Below are positions 38,638 to 47,176 of a stretch of DNA of 64,000 nt, one piece after another; position 1 is the first letter of the stretch; every line of letters starts with the position of its first letter. This DNA is from Paenibacillus thermotolerans (lineage in GTDB: Bacteria > Bacillota > Bacilli > Paenibacillales > YIM-B00363), in contig NZ_JAQZSG010000002.1 in assembly GCF_028745515.1 (NCBI RefSeq), forward strand, positions 1 to 64,000, in the 5' to 3' direction. Both the position numbers and the translations under genes were made by a program. A model generated the notes under the pieces. That model was not told the DNA's origin and ran no database searches. It saw only the letters and a list, made by a program, of their open reading frames with translations.

Positions 38638-40773
38638 GTGCAGGGTATGGTGCCGGAAGTCCCAAAGAACAATCATTGGAAGCTGGTAATGCTGCAGCTG
38701 CTCGCCTTGACCTTCTGCGTCATTACGATGGGATCGTATATTAGCAGCATTCCGAGCTATTATAAGGCCTTGGTCGCCGTGTGCATCGTCCAAGGCTGCG
38801 GAAACTCCGTTCCTGCGATGCCGATCCCCGATCATGGGCTAACCTTAGAGAACTACGCCGTTCTGTTCGTGCTGATCGATTGCGTCTTTACCTTTGTGTT
38901 TTATGCGACGTCGACCGTAATGCTGTGGAAAGGGTATCGGGAGCCGATGGGCTTGCTGGCCGCCGCGGCGATGGTATCGTTCGGCACTTCCTTTCCGTCG
39001 CTAACCATCGTGGCCTCGGAGGGCAGCCTTCTCGCGCAAAATTGGTTCATGCTGGTCTCGATGCTGGGCTGGATTTCGATGTCGCTGTTTTTCTTTCTTT
39101 TTCCCGACGGAGCTTTCGTTCCCAGATGGACCCGCTATGTGTTCCTTCTCATTGTCGCCGTGGATGTGCTTCAATTGATGTATCGCGGCAGGCTGTGGGT
39201 TACTTTTGAAGTGCCGGAGTTCATTATATTGCTTTGGTACGTCGGCTCAACGACGATCCTCATTTATTCGCAGGTTTACCGGTTCCGCAAGGTTTCCCAG
39301 CCCGTGCAGCGGCAGCAAACCAAATGGGTCGTGTACGGAGTTTCGATCGGTTTTATCGGCTTTGTGTGCATGAGCATCCTGTTCGACCCCAGCTTGAACG
39401 ACGGCTCCGCGCTAACCTATGTATACTTAAATGCGATCCTTCACCTATCCCTAACGGCTATACCGATAACGCTGATGATGGCGATTTTGCGCAAGAGGCT
39501 GTGGAATATCGACCCGTTGGTTAACAGGACGCTTGTCTATGCGGCATTGTCAGTTTGCGTCGTCCTGCTATATACGTTTGCCATTTTCTATTTGAGCCAA
39601 GTGTTTCAAACGAGTAATCGCTTTATCGTCTCGCTCCTGGCAACCGCCATGGTTGCGATAGCGTTCGCACCGCTCAAAGATTGGCTCCAGCGGCAAATTA
39701 ACCGGATGATGAAAGGCCGGCACGACGATCCTTATGCCGTGCTGCTTGAGCTTGGCAATCAGCTCATCCGGCCGCTTGCGCCGGAGGCGATGCTGGATGC
39801 CGTCGTCAGAACGGTGAAAGAAGCGCTGCGCTTGCCTTATACGGGAATTTCCATCGGCGTCGGCGGTCAGCAGCAGATGGTAGCATCAGCCGAGGAGCCG
39901 GTGAATGAGCTGCATGCGTTTCCCATTATTCATAGGGGGAATGAGCTCGGCACGCTCTATATTGCCGCCCGATCGGCCGGGGAGACCTTCTCTCCCGAAG
40001 ACGGCAAGTTTCTCGACGTGCTGCTTCGGCAAGCCGGGCCGATCGTCGAGAACGTGAACATGACGCTCGGCATGAAGCTGCTGGCGAACGATTTGCAAAT
40101 ATCCCGCGAGCAGCTGGTACTTGCTCGGGAGGAGGAACGCCGGCAAATCCGCAAAAATCTTCACGACGACCTTGCGCCGAAGCTGGCGGCGCTTGCTCTA
40201 AATGCGGCGACCGCGCAGAAATACGTAGAGAAAGAACCGTCAATCGCCATTGATATGCTGACCGACCTGCGGAAGGTCATTCGGTCTACCGTGAGTGAAA
40301 TTCGGACGATGGTCCATGATTTACGGCCGCCTGCCCTGGATGAGCTGGGGCTGATCGGTGCAATCCAAGAGCGGATCCATGAGCTTTCCAAGCCTGCTCA
40401 GCTTCTTGCCGAGGAGCAGGGAGCCGAGCCGCTGCGAATCGGGCTGCACGCGCCGTTGCCGCTGCCGGCCTTGCCTGCGGCCGTGGAGGTTGCGGCGTAC
40501 CGGATCGCCATCGAGTCGGTCGTAAATGTAATCAAGCATGCGCGGGCAACGACATGCACGGTACGGTTGGAAATTCTGCGCGAGCATCAGCTGACTGTGG
40601 AAATTACTGACGATGGGGTTGGCGGCGAGGTCGCCTCGGCAGCCTCCGCCGCCGGTAAAGGGGGCATCGGCCAGCAATCGATCCGGGAACGGGCCGCTGA
40701 GCTTGGCGGGCAATGCACGATCGAGAGATGGGAGAATGGCGGAACTCGAGTTTTCGCTGTTTTACCTTTTTAG
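38638..40773 (+). CDS. Membrane sensor histidine kinase (NarL/LiaS group, HisKA_3)
   Basis: 711 aa. The N-terminal ~340 residues carry eight or so transmembrane segments. A GAF-like region follows (about 375-480: AMLDAVVRTVKEALRLPYTGISIG). The dimerisation domain has EEERRQIRKNLHDDLAPKLAAL with phospho-acceptor His509. The HATPase_c domain has ITDDGVGG and GIGQQSIRERAAELGG. The GTG at 38638 follows AGGAAGG; ATG 38647 is also possible. It pairs with the regulator at 40806. The signal is unknown. Confidence 0.88.
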   Translation: MQGMVPEVPKNNHWKLVMLQLLALTFCVITMGSYISSIPSYYKALVAVCIVQGCGNSVPAMPIPDHGLTLENYAVLFVLIDCVFTFVFYATSTVMLWKGYREPMGLLAAAAMVSFGTSFPSLTIVASEGSLLAQNWFMLVSMLGWISMSLFFFLFPDGAFVPRWTRYVFLLIVAVDVLQLMYRGRLWVTFEVPEFIILLWYVGSTTILIYSQVYRFRKVSQPVQRQQTKWVVYGVSIGFIGFVCMSILFDPSLNDGSALTYVYLNAILHLSLTAIPITLMMAILRKRLWNIDPLVNRTLVYAALSVCVVLLYTFAIFYLSQVFQTSNRFIVSLLATAMVAIAFAPLKDWLQRQINRMMKGRHDDPYAVLLELGNQLIRPLAPEAMLDAVVRTVKEALRLPYTGISIGVGGQQQMVASAEEPVNELHAFPIIHRGNELGTLYIAARSAGETFSPEDGKFLDVLLRQAGPIVENVNMTLGMKLLANDLQISREQLVLAREEERRQIRKNLHDDLAPKLAALALNAATAQKYVEKEPSIAIDMLTDLRKVIRSTVSEIRTMVHDLRPPALDELGLIGAIQERIHELSKPAQLLAEEQGAEPLRIGLHAPLPLPALPAAVEVAAYRIAIESVVNVIKHARATTCTVRLEILREHQLTVEITDDGVGGEVASAASAAGKGGIGQQSIRERAAELGGQCTIERWENGGTRVFAVLPF

Positions 40774-40805
40774 GAACGCATTTTTGCAAAGGAGGGGGGT
40801 TGCGT

Positions 40806-41447
40806 ATGAAGATTGTCGTCGCCGACGATCACCCGTTGTTTCGGAGCGGTGTTCGAAATTTGTTGAAAACTACGGACGATTTGGAAGTCGTGGGAGAAGC
40901 CTCTTCCGGAGATGAAGCCTTGGAGCTGGCGGGTGCTCTGCATCCGGATGTAATGTTGATGGATATCCGCATGCCCGGATTAAACGGGATCGAGGCGACC
41001 CGGCTCATTAAAGAACGGTTCCCGCGAATCGAAGTGCTGATTCTGACGATGTTCCAGGACGATCAATCCGTATTTACGGCCATGCGGGCCGGGGCCAAAG
41101 GCTACGTGCTGAAGGATGCCGACGAGACCGAGCTGCTTCAGTCCATTCGGATGGTAGGAAGCGGCGGCGCGGTGTTCAGCTCGGATATCGCAGCGCGGAT
41201 GATGCACTATTTCGCGGCTCCCAAGTCTTACGGCAAGACGGACAATCCGGCTTTGGCCGAGCTGTCCAAGCGGGAGATGGAAATCCTGGAACGCATCGCC
41301 GAAGGCGAGACGAACGCCCAAATCGCATCCCGTCTCTTTATCAGCGCCAAAACCGTAGCCAACCATATATCCAACATCTTGAATAAGCTGCAAGTTGCGG
41401 ATCGGAATGAAGCCAGGCGTCTGTTAAAGGAGTCACGGGAAAATTGA
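40806..41447 (+). CDS. LuxR-type response regulator (NarL/LiaR family)
   Basis: 213 aa from the ATG at 40806 behind AAAGGAGGGG; the upstream in-frame ATG at 40713 lies within the kinase gene. The receiver domain has VVADDHPL, phospho-accepting Asp53 in LMDIRMPG and Lys in YVLKDA. The C-terminal LuxR helix-turn-helix is LSKREMEILERIAEGETNAQIASRLFISAKTVANHISNILNKL. Encoded 32 bp after its kinase. Targets are not evident from the window. Confidence 0.94.
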   Translation: MKIVVADDHPLFRSGVRNLLKTTDDLEVVGEASSGDEALELAGALHPDVMLMDIRMPGLNGIEATRLIKERFPRIEVLILTMFQDDQSVFTAMRAGAKGYVLKDADETELLQSIRMVGSGGAVFSSDIAARMMHYFAAPKSYGKTDNPALAELSKREMEILERIAEGETNAQIASRLFISAKTVANHISNILNKLQVADRNEARRLLKESREN

Positions 41448-41522
41448 CCGCGGCACGAGCGTTATTTCTGAGCCTGTTGTTTGCGGTTGGTTGCGCTCTT
41501 ATGGCGCGTAAATTGGAATTGG

Positions 41523-41552
41523 TTGACAGAACGCCAAGCTCTCTAATAATAT
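41523..41552 (+). promoter_or_regulatory. SigA-type promoter of the ribose-type transporter operon
   Basis: Consensus TTGACA (41523-41528), 18 bp, TAATAT (41547-41552), 148 bp ahead of the binding-protein start. Confidence 0.7.
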
Positions 41553-41570
41553 ACTTGTAGCTTGCATATT

Positions 41571-41585
41571 TTGTAACGGCTTACA
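41571..41585 (+). promoter_or_regulatory. Candidate CcpA site (cre)
   Basis: TTGTAACGGCTTACA fits the cre consensus WTGNAANCGNWWNCA at all fixed positions but one (G for the first central C) and has perfect TGTAA/TTACA arms. It starts 19 bp downstream of the -10 box, where CcpA binding would block transcription, consistent with carbon catabolite repression of a sugar transporter. Confidence 0.55.
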
Positions 41586-41699
41586 TAAACCGCGATGTTC
41601 CCGGCACTTGAAATAACTGTGAAATAAATCATTGTTAAAGCGGCTTTACTTCATTACTATAGAGCCATAAATACCAAATTATTGCAGGGGGTTGTTTTG

Positions 41700-42695
41700 A
41701 TGAGAAAGGTTTTAAGCTTATTTGTGCTGCTCTTGTTGATTATTGTACCGCTTCTGAGTGCATGCGGCGCAGCGACGACCAGCAACAATTCGGGAAACGA
41801 AGCAGGCGGCGAAACGGCCGGCGAGCCGGCGAAAGGCAAGTACAAGGTCGGTATTCTAGCGCCTGCCGTTACCCACGGTTGGGTCGCCGCGGTGGCCTAT
41901 CATGCGGAAAACCGCGCGAAAGAATTGTCTAATGAAATCGAGTACCAAATTCAAACGAGCAGCAACGCCGAAGAAATGACTTCGCAGCTGGATGATCTAA
42001 TGACTTGGGGCGCGCAGGCGATCGTCGCATTCCCGCAGTGGGAAGGTATGGAGGTGCCGATCAAGAGAGTGCTCGATGCCGGAATCAAGGTCGTAAACTT
42101 CGATATCGTCATCAACGCGGAAGGCGTTTATCGCGTTGCCGGAGATAACGAGGATATGGGCGTTCAAGGCGCCAATTACATCGTAGACAAGATTGGCAAG
42201 GAAGGAACGGTTGCGATTCTGGAAGTTCCTTCGGCGGGTTCCGTCTCTGAATTGCGAAAGAAGGGCTTTGTGGAGACGATCGAAAAAATCGCGCCGAATA
42301 TGAATCTTCTGACATACGCTACCAAATTCACGCGGGAAGACGGCTTGAAGGATTTCGCCGATATTCTTACGAAAAATGCCAAAATCGACGCCGTATACTC
42401 TATGGACGACGAAACGTCCATCGGCGTGCTGCAAGCGATCCGCGAAGCGGGCAGAACGGACATTAAGGTGGTCACCGGCGGCGGCGGCATGCAGGAATAT
42501 TTCAAACTGATGCCGGAAAACGAAGATATTTGGATCCAGTCCGCGCTTTACAGCCCGGCCATGGTTAAAGACGCCGTAGATATGGCGGTTCAAATTTTGA
42601 AAGGCGAGAGCGTTGAAACGGAAAAAATTATTCCGACAACGATTGTAGACCGAGACAATTACAAGGACTTTCTTGACGAAGGTTCGCCATATTAA
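41700..42695 (+). CDS. Sugar-binding lipoprotein, RbsB-like (type 1 periplasmic-binding fold)
   Basis: 331 aa from the ATG at 41700. A lipoprotein signal with lipobox LLSAC (Cys22) precedes a Ser/Asn/Glu linker and the binding domain starting KYKVGILAPAVTHGWVAAVAYHAE. AIVAFPQWEGMEVPIKRVLDAGIKVVNFD and DAVYSMDDETSIGVLQAI follow the ribose/galactofuranose-binding pattern. First gene of a three-gene ABC operon (CUT2 family). The ligand is unknown; the linked four-carbon acid genes are a possible hint. Confidence 0.9.
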   Translation: MRKVLSLFVLLLLIIVPLLSACGAATTSNNSGNEAGGETAGEPAKGKYKVGILAPAVTHGWVAAVAYHAENRAKELSNEIEYQIQTSSNAEEMTSQLDDLMTWGAQAIVAFPQWEGMEVPIKRVLDAGIKVVNFDIVINAEGVYRVAGDNEDMGVQGANYIVDKIGKEGTVAILEVPSAGSVSELRKKGFVETIEKIAPNMNLLTYATKFTREDGLKDFADILTKNAKIDAVYSMDDETSIGVLQAIREAGRTDIKVVTGGGGMQEYFKLMPENEDIWIQSALYSPAMVKDAVDMAVQILKGESVETEKIIPTTIVDRDNYKDFLDEGSPY

Positions 42696-42732
42696 GCTGC
42701 AGCACCCTTATATAACCGAATAGCATAAGAGA

Positions 42733-42767
42733 AAGAGAGGTTATAGCATGTCTATAGCCTCTCTTTT
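42733..42767 (+). terminator. Intra-operon hairpin after the binding-protein gene
   Basis: AAGAGAGGTTATAG (42733-42746) pairs with CTATAGCCTCTCTT (42752-42765), one G-U pair, followed by TT. Such a hairpin usually gives excess binding protein over the membrane components by partial termination or 3'-end protection. Confidence 0.6.
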
Positions 42768-42791
42768 AATCAAAGGCGCGGAAGTGATGAT

Positions 42792-44279
42792 ATGATCATA
42801 GAGATGAAGGATATACGAAAGTCTTTTGGAAGCAACGAAGTGCTTAAAGGCGTATCGCTGACGCTGAAAGGCGGCGAAATCTACGCGCTGCTCGGCGAAA
42901 ACGGCGCAGGCAAATCAACGTTAATGAACATACTGGGCGGAGTGCACCGGATGGATTCCGGAACGATCGCCGTAGACGGGAAGCTCGTAGAGTTTAGCAC
43001 TCCCGCGCAATCGCAGGCAACCGGCATCGCATTCATCCATCAGGAATTGAATGTAATCAACGATTTGCCGATTTATGAAAATATGTTTCTGGGCAGAGAA
43101 TTGAAAACGAAAAGCGGAAGCCTGGACCTGAAAAGAATGCATCGGGAAACGGAAGAGATGTTTCGGCGAATGAACGTACGGCTGGACCCCAATACGATGG
43201 TTCGCGACCTTGATGCTTCCTATAAACAAATCGTGGAAATTTGCCGGGCGATGATGACGAACGCATCGGTCCTCATTATGGATGAGCCGACCACCTCGTT
43301 GACGGATCCGGAAATCGAACGCGTATTTGCGATGATGCGAACGTTGAAAGAGCAGCACGTCGGCATTATTTTTATTTCCCACAAATTGAATGAGGTCATG
43401 CAGGTTTGCGATCGTTACCTTGTGCTGCGGGACGGACACCTGGTGGCCGACGGCAACGTCGGCGACGTAACGACGAACGACCTCGCCCGCTTTATGGTAG
43501 GTCATGATGTGAGAACGGAACCGCTGCGGAGGCCGAAAAAACCGGGAACCGAGATGCTGCGCACAGAAGGGCTTACATCCGGCCATTCTTTCAGAGATAT
43601 CGGCTTTTCCGTCAAGGCCGGCGAAATCGTCGGTTTTACCGGACTTTTGGGCGACGGTCGAAGCGAGCTGTTTCAAGCGATATTCGGAGCGGAAACCGTT
43701 ACGTCTGGGAAAATGTATTTGAATGGCAAAGAAGTGAAAATCAACAGCACGACCCAAGCCATTCGCGAAGGCATCGCGTACCTTCCGCGCAACCGGAAAG
43801 AAAATGCAATCATTAAGGACATGAACATTATAGAAAATGCATCGATCGTTACGTGGCCCAAATTTTCTAGAAAAGGGATTATCAACACAAAAAAGCACGA
43901 GGAAATTTTTGAAGAGCAGCGCCGAAAATTAAATATTAAGATGGGGAAGCTGACGGACAGCATTACGAGTCTTTCGGGCGGTAATCAGCAAAAGGTTGTC
44001 TTAGGCAAGTGGCTCGCGGCAAATCCGAAAATGCTGATCTTGGACAATCCGACCCAAGGCGTGGATGTAGGCGCTAAGGAAGATATTTACGATATCATCT
44101 TGAAGCTTGCGGATGAAAACATTGCAGTCATCGTGCTTTCCAGCGAAGCGCAGGAAATCATACGCGTATGCGACCGGGCTTATGTGATGTATCATGGGGC
44201 TATTCAAGGGGAAGTTTCCGGAGAGACGATGAATGAGCACCGCATCATGAGTCTAGCCACGGGCGGGCAGCTGACTTAA
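42792..44279 (+). CDS. Sugar ABC transporter ATPase, RbsA-like (two ABC domains)
   Basis: 495 aa with two nucleotide-binding domains. The first has Walker A GENGAGKST, Walker B VLIMDEPTTSL and signature region DLDASYKQ, which is degenerate as usual in this family. The second has a degenerate Walker A (GLLGDGRSELFQ), signature SLSGGNQQKV and Walker B LILDNPTQGVDVG. Size and pattern match CUT2 ATPases. It couples ATP use to import through the 44299 permease. Confidence 0.95.
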   Translation: MIIEMKDIRKSFGSNEVLKGVSLTLKGGEIYALLGENGAGKSTLMNILGGVHRMDSGTIAVDGKLVEFSTPAQSQATGIAFIHQELNVINDLPIYENMFLGRELKTKSGSLDLKRMHRETEEMFRRMNVRLDPNTMVRDLDASYKQIVEICRAMMTNASVLIMDEPTTSLTDPEIERVFAMMRTLKEQHVGIIFISHKLNEVMQVCDRYLVLRDGHLVADGNVGDVTTNDLARFMVGHDVRTEPLRRPKKPGTEMLRTEGLTSGHSFRDIGFSVKAGEIVGFTGLLGDGRSELFQAIFGAETVTSGKMYLNGKEVKINSTTQAIREGIAYLPRNRKENAIIKDMNIIENASIVTWPKFSRKGIINTKKHEEIFEEQRRKLNIKMGKLTDSITSLSGGNQQKVVLGKWLAANPKMLILDNPTQGVDVGAKEDIYDIILKLADENIAVIVLSSEAQEIIRVCDRAYVMYHGAIQGEVSGETMNEHRIMSLATGGQLT

Positions 44280-44298
44280 GCGAGAGAGAGGGAATCCA

Positions 44299-45360
44299 AT
44301 GACGAAACCGGCTACGGAATTTGCCGACGTAAAAAACAATCGAAATGTATTGGAATGGTTTCAGTATAAATGGTCGAACGAACCGCTGTTTAGCATCGCC
44401 ATCGCCTTAATCATTATGATCCTATTGCAAACATTGGTATTGGGCTTTGATTACGATTCTTTCGGCGCTTGGCTGCAAGCCTGGACGAACAACTGGATCA
44501 ACATTTTGCGGAACAATGCGGGGACCGGCATTGTCGCCTTAGGTATGACCTTTGTAATCATGACAGGGGGCATCGATTTAGCCGTCGGCTCCACTTTGGT
44601 GGTCGCGGGCGCTTTTGCCATGATGCTGCTCGATACGGGCTCCAAAGGGTTGTTAGGCATGATGGGGATGACCGGGTTTCCGGCCTTTGTCGTTGCCGTT
44701 CTTTTAGTGCTGCTGGCCGGTTATTTGTTAGGATCGCTAATCGGCGTCACCGTTACAAAGGGCAAAGTCCCGCCTTTCATTGCGACATTGGGTGCGATGA
44801 TGATTTTCAGAAGCGTAACGCAGCACTTTATGCAAGGATACAATCCGACCGTGCCGATGGATTTTTTACAGATTGCAAGCTTCCGAATCGGAAATTATAT
44901 GATCATGCCGATCCTGTATTGGGCGGTCATTGCATACATTCTTTACTATGTGTCCAAGCGGACCGCCTTCGGAAGGCAGATCATCGCTGTAGGGTCGAAT
45001 GAAAGAGCCGCGAGGCTTTCCGGCGTCAATGTGGAGAAGGTGAAGCTGCGCGTCTACTCCTTGATGGGAATGCTCGTTTCGATCGCGGCGATCATTCAAG
45101 TTTCCCGGATCGGTTCGATGGATTTTTCCAATGCCGGACGAGGCATCGAGATGGACGCCATTGCCGCAGCCGTGGTAGGCGGAACCAGCATGAGCGGCGG
45201 AAGAGGGTTCATCCTGGGAACCGTTTACGGTATGCTGATTATCGCCGTGATGAACAATTTATTGAATCTTTTCGGAGTGCCGCCGTTCTTAAGGGAAGCA
45301 TTCAAGGGCGTTATCGTGATCGGCGCGGTGCTTTTGCAAAGAAAGGAAAAGGCGGCATAA
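44299..45360 (+). CDS. Sugar ABC transporter permease, RbsC-like
   Basis: 353 aa with about eight to ten hydrophobic segments. Family blocks GMTFVIMTGGIDLAVGSTLV, KGKVPPFIATLGAMMIFRS and AAAVVGGTSMSGGRGFILGTVYG are diagnostic for the BPD_transp_2 permeases of CUT2 systems. It is last in the operon and is followed by a terminator at 45377-45407. Confidence 0.95.
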   Translation: MTKPATEFADVKNNRNVLEWFQYKWSNEPLFSIAIALIIMILLQTLVLGFDYDSFGAWLQAWTNNWINILRNNAGTGIVALGMTFVIMTGGIDLAVGSTLVVAGAFAMMLLDTGSKGLLGMMGMTGFPAFVVAVLLVLLAGYLLGSLIGVTVTKGKVPPFIATLGAMMIFRSVTQHFMQGYNPTVPMDFLQIASFRIGNYMIMPILYWAVIAYILYYVSKRTAFGRQIIAVGSNERAARLSGVNVEKVKLRVYSLMGMLVSIAAIIQVSRIGSMDFSNAGRGIEMDAIAAAVVGGTSMSGGRGFILGTVYGMLIIAVMNNLLNLFGVPPFLREAFKGVIVIGAVLLQRKEKAA

Positions 45361-45376
45361 TTCGTCTGCATATCAA

Positions 45377-45407
45377 AAACCCGCTTCGTGAGGAGAGCGG
45401 GTTTTTT
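45377..45407 (+). terminator. Terminator after the ribose-type transporter operon
   Basis: AAACCCGCT (45377-45385) pairs with AGCGGG and T-run (45396-45407). It also lies just beyond the stop of the convergent GntR gene, so may serve both. Confidence 0.85.
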
Positions 45408-45417
45408 GTTGCAGCTA

Positions 45418-46035
45418 TTATTGTTTAAGCAGATGCAAGCAAAATTCCAAATCGGCCTGCAAATGTTCCTTCATCAGGCGTTCCGCCTGATCGCCGTCAT
45501 GCGCGCGGATGGCTTCGTATATTTCTTGGTGCTCATCGAGCAGAAACGGGCGCCGATAAATAACGACGGTTTTCCGGAACAAATAAATGATAGATTGCAT
45601 CCGGTCGATAATATCGATCATTTGCGGATTTTTGCTGGATTGCACGATCAGATTGTGGAACTGTTCGTTCGCCTTCATCGTTTCATCATCAGGACCCCGG
45701 CGGGCTAGGGTAATGCACTCCTGGAGCTTTTCCAACGTGGCCCCATCCATGAAAGATGCCGCGCAGCGAGCCGAGAAGCCTTCCAATAAGATGCGAACCT
45801 GAAAAATGTTGCTCAGATCGCTGGCCGTCGGATTGACGACTCTTTTTTGCTTGATTAGCCCTTCCTGCTCCAGCTTCCGAATCGATTCGCGAATCGGCGT
45901 CCGGCTGACGCCCAACTCTTCCGCCAACCGTTCCTCCACCAGCTTCGTCCCCCGGGGATACTCTCCGTTCAATATTTTATCCCTAATAAACTCATAAGAG
46001 GTCAAATAGGCCCGTTGAAACGGTTGCTTGCTCAT
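45418..46035 (-). CDS. GntR-family regulator, FadR subfamily (FCD domain)
   Basis: 205 aa. The N-terminal winged helix has GTKLVEERLAEELGVSRTPIRESIRKLEQEGLI, the GntR signature. The C-terminal all-helical FCD ligand domain includes metal/ligand-binding His/Asn positions (NEQFHNLIVQSSKNPQMIDII). It is divergent from the dehydrogenase operon, with a perfect palindrome TTTTGTATACAAAA in between, and so is its likely repressor; the ligand may be a sugar acid. Confidence 0.92.
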   Translation of the reverse strand: MSKQPFQRAYLTSYEFIRDKILNGEYPRGTKLVEERLAEELGVSRTPIRESIRKLEQEGLIKQKRVVNPTASDLSNIFQVRILLEGFSARCAASFMDGATLEKLQECITLARRGPDDETMKANEQFHNLIVQSSKNPQMIDIIDRMQSIIYLFRKTVVIYRRPFLLDEHQEIYEAIRAHDGDQAERLMKEHLQADLEFCLHLLKQ

Positions 46036-46166
46036 GCGGATTTCCTTTCTTTATTCACATTTCTCAAAAGAGTAATTCGTTATTTCTTTACTCATACTAA
46101 AGTATAAAGCGGCGAAAGGACAAAGGAAAGTTTTAAAACTTTCATATTTGTATTCAATTTTAAAAT

Positions 46167-46200
46167 TTTTGTATACAAAATGTGTATCATTGTGTACAAT
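46167..46200 (+). promoter_or_regulatory. Promoter and GntR operator of the dehydrogenase operon
   Basis: A perfect 14-bp palindrome TTTTGTATACAAAA (46167-46180) matches the style of FadR-subfamily operators (TTGTATACAA). It overlaps a TATACA -35-like box (46172-46177) spaced 17 bp from a TACAAT -10 box (46195-46200), so bound repressor would block polymerase. Confidence 0.65.
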
Positions 46201-46245
46201 AACGTTGGAAAACATCATGAAAGCGCTTCATAAGGAGGAAATGCA

Positions 46246-47136
46246 ATGAACGTAGGGTTTATCGGAATCGGCATCATGGGAAAACCGATGTCCCGTAATT
46301 TATTAAAAAGAGGCTTCGCATTGACGGTCGCCGACGTGAATGAAGCGGCGGTCCGCGAGCTCGTTCAGGAAGGCGCCAAGGGCGCCGCGTCTCCGATGGA
46401 GGCAGCCCGCGAAAGCGATATCATCATCACGATGCTGCCTAACAACGACATTGTAAGAAATGTGATTCTCGGAGAGAACGGCATCGTCTACGGTGCCAAG
46501 CCGGGTACGATTGTCGTAGATATGAGCTCGGTATCGCCGATCGTCTCGAGAGAAATCGCCGCCGCATTGAAAGAGCGCGGTTTGCATCTGCTGGATGCGC
46601 CGGTCAGCGGGGGAGAACCGAAAGCGGTCGACGGAACGCTGGCGATTATGGTAGGCGGGGAAGAGGAGGTCTTTAAGAAAGCGGAACCGGTTTTGGCCGC
46701 GATGGGCCAGGATATTACGCTCGTCGGCGGCAGCGGGTGCGGTTCCATTGCGAAGCTTGCGAACCAGATCATCGTTAACGTCAATATCGCGGCAATGTCC
46801 GAAGCGTTCGTCCTAGCCGCGAAAGCAGGGATCGATGTTGAAAAGATGTATCAAGCGATTCGCGGAGGATTGGCCGGGAGCACCGTTCTGGATGCGAAAG
46901 CGCCTATGGTTTTGGAGCGGAATTTTCAGCCGGGCGGCCGGATCGACATTAATTTGAAGGATTTGACTAACGTGATGGAAACGGCGGAGAAGGAGAACGT
47001 GCCGCTGCCGTTAACAAGCCACGTCATGAACGTCTTCCGCACCTTGAAAGAGGAAGGCAAGCAAGCCCTGGATCACAGCGGAATCGTTCAATACTATGAA
47101 AGCTTGGCGGGCATCACGGTTGAGAAGCGCAAGTAA
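46246..47136 (+). CDS. NAD(P)-dependent beta-hydroxyacid dehydrogenase (tartronate-semialdehyde reductase/threonate dehydrogenase type)
   Basis: 296 aa. The Rossmann motif GFIGIGIMGKPMSRNL, the substrate loop DAPVSGGEPKAVDGTL and the catalytic Lys segment CGSIAKLANQIIV mark the 3-hydroxyisobutyrate/GarR/LtnD family. With a GntP transporter and a DUF1537 kinase downstream, oxidation of a four-carbon sugar acid (L-threonate or D-erythronate) to its 3-oxo form is plausible; classic GarR function is the alternative. AAGGAGGAAA site before the ATG. Confidence 0.85.
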   Translation: MNVGFIGIGIMGKPMSRNLLKRGFALTVADVNEAAVRELVQEGAKGAASPMEAARESDIIITMLPNNDIVRNVILGENGIVYGAKPGTIVVDMSSVSPIVSREIAAALKERGLHLLDAPVSGGEPKAVDGTLAIMVGGEEEVFKKAEPVLAAMGQDITLVGGSGCGSIAKLANQIIVNVNIAAMSEAFVLAAKAGIDVEKMYQAIRGGLAGSTVLDAKAPMVLERNFQPGGRIDINLKDLTNVMETAEKENVPLPLTSHVMNVFRTLKEEGKQALDHSGIVQYYESLAGITVEKRK

Positions 47137-47176
47137 GCGCATATTAAATAAACGATAAAAGGAGCATACAGCAGCT

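Noticed and set aside
46215-46230. CATGAAAGCGCTTCAT as a second cre site
   Set aside because: The arms are one base out of register with the cre consensus, and it lies close to the ribosome binding site; a chance dyad is as likely.
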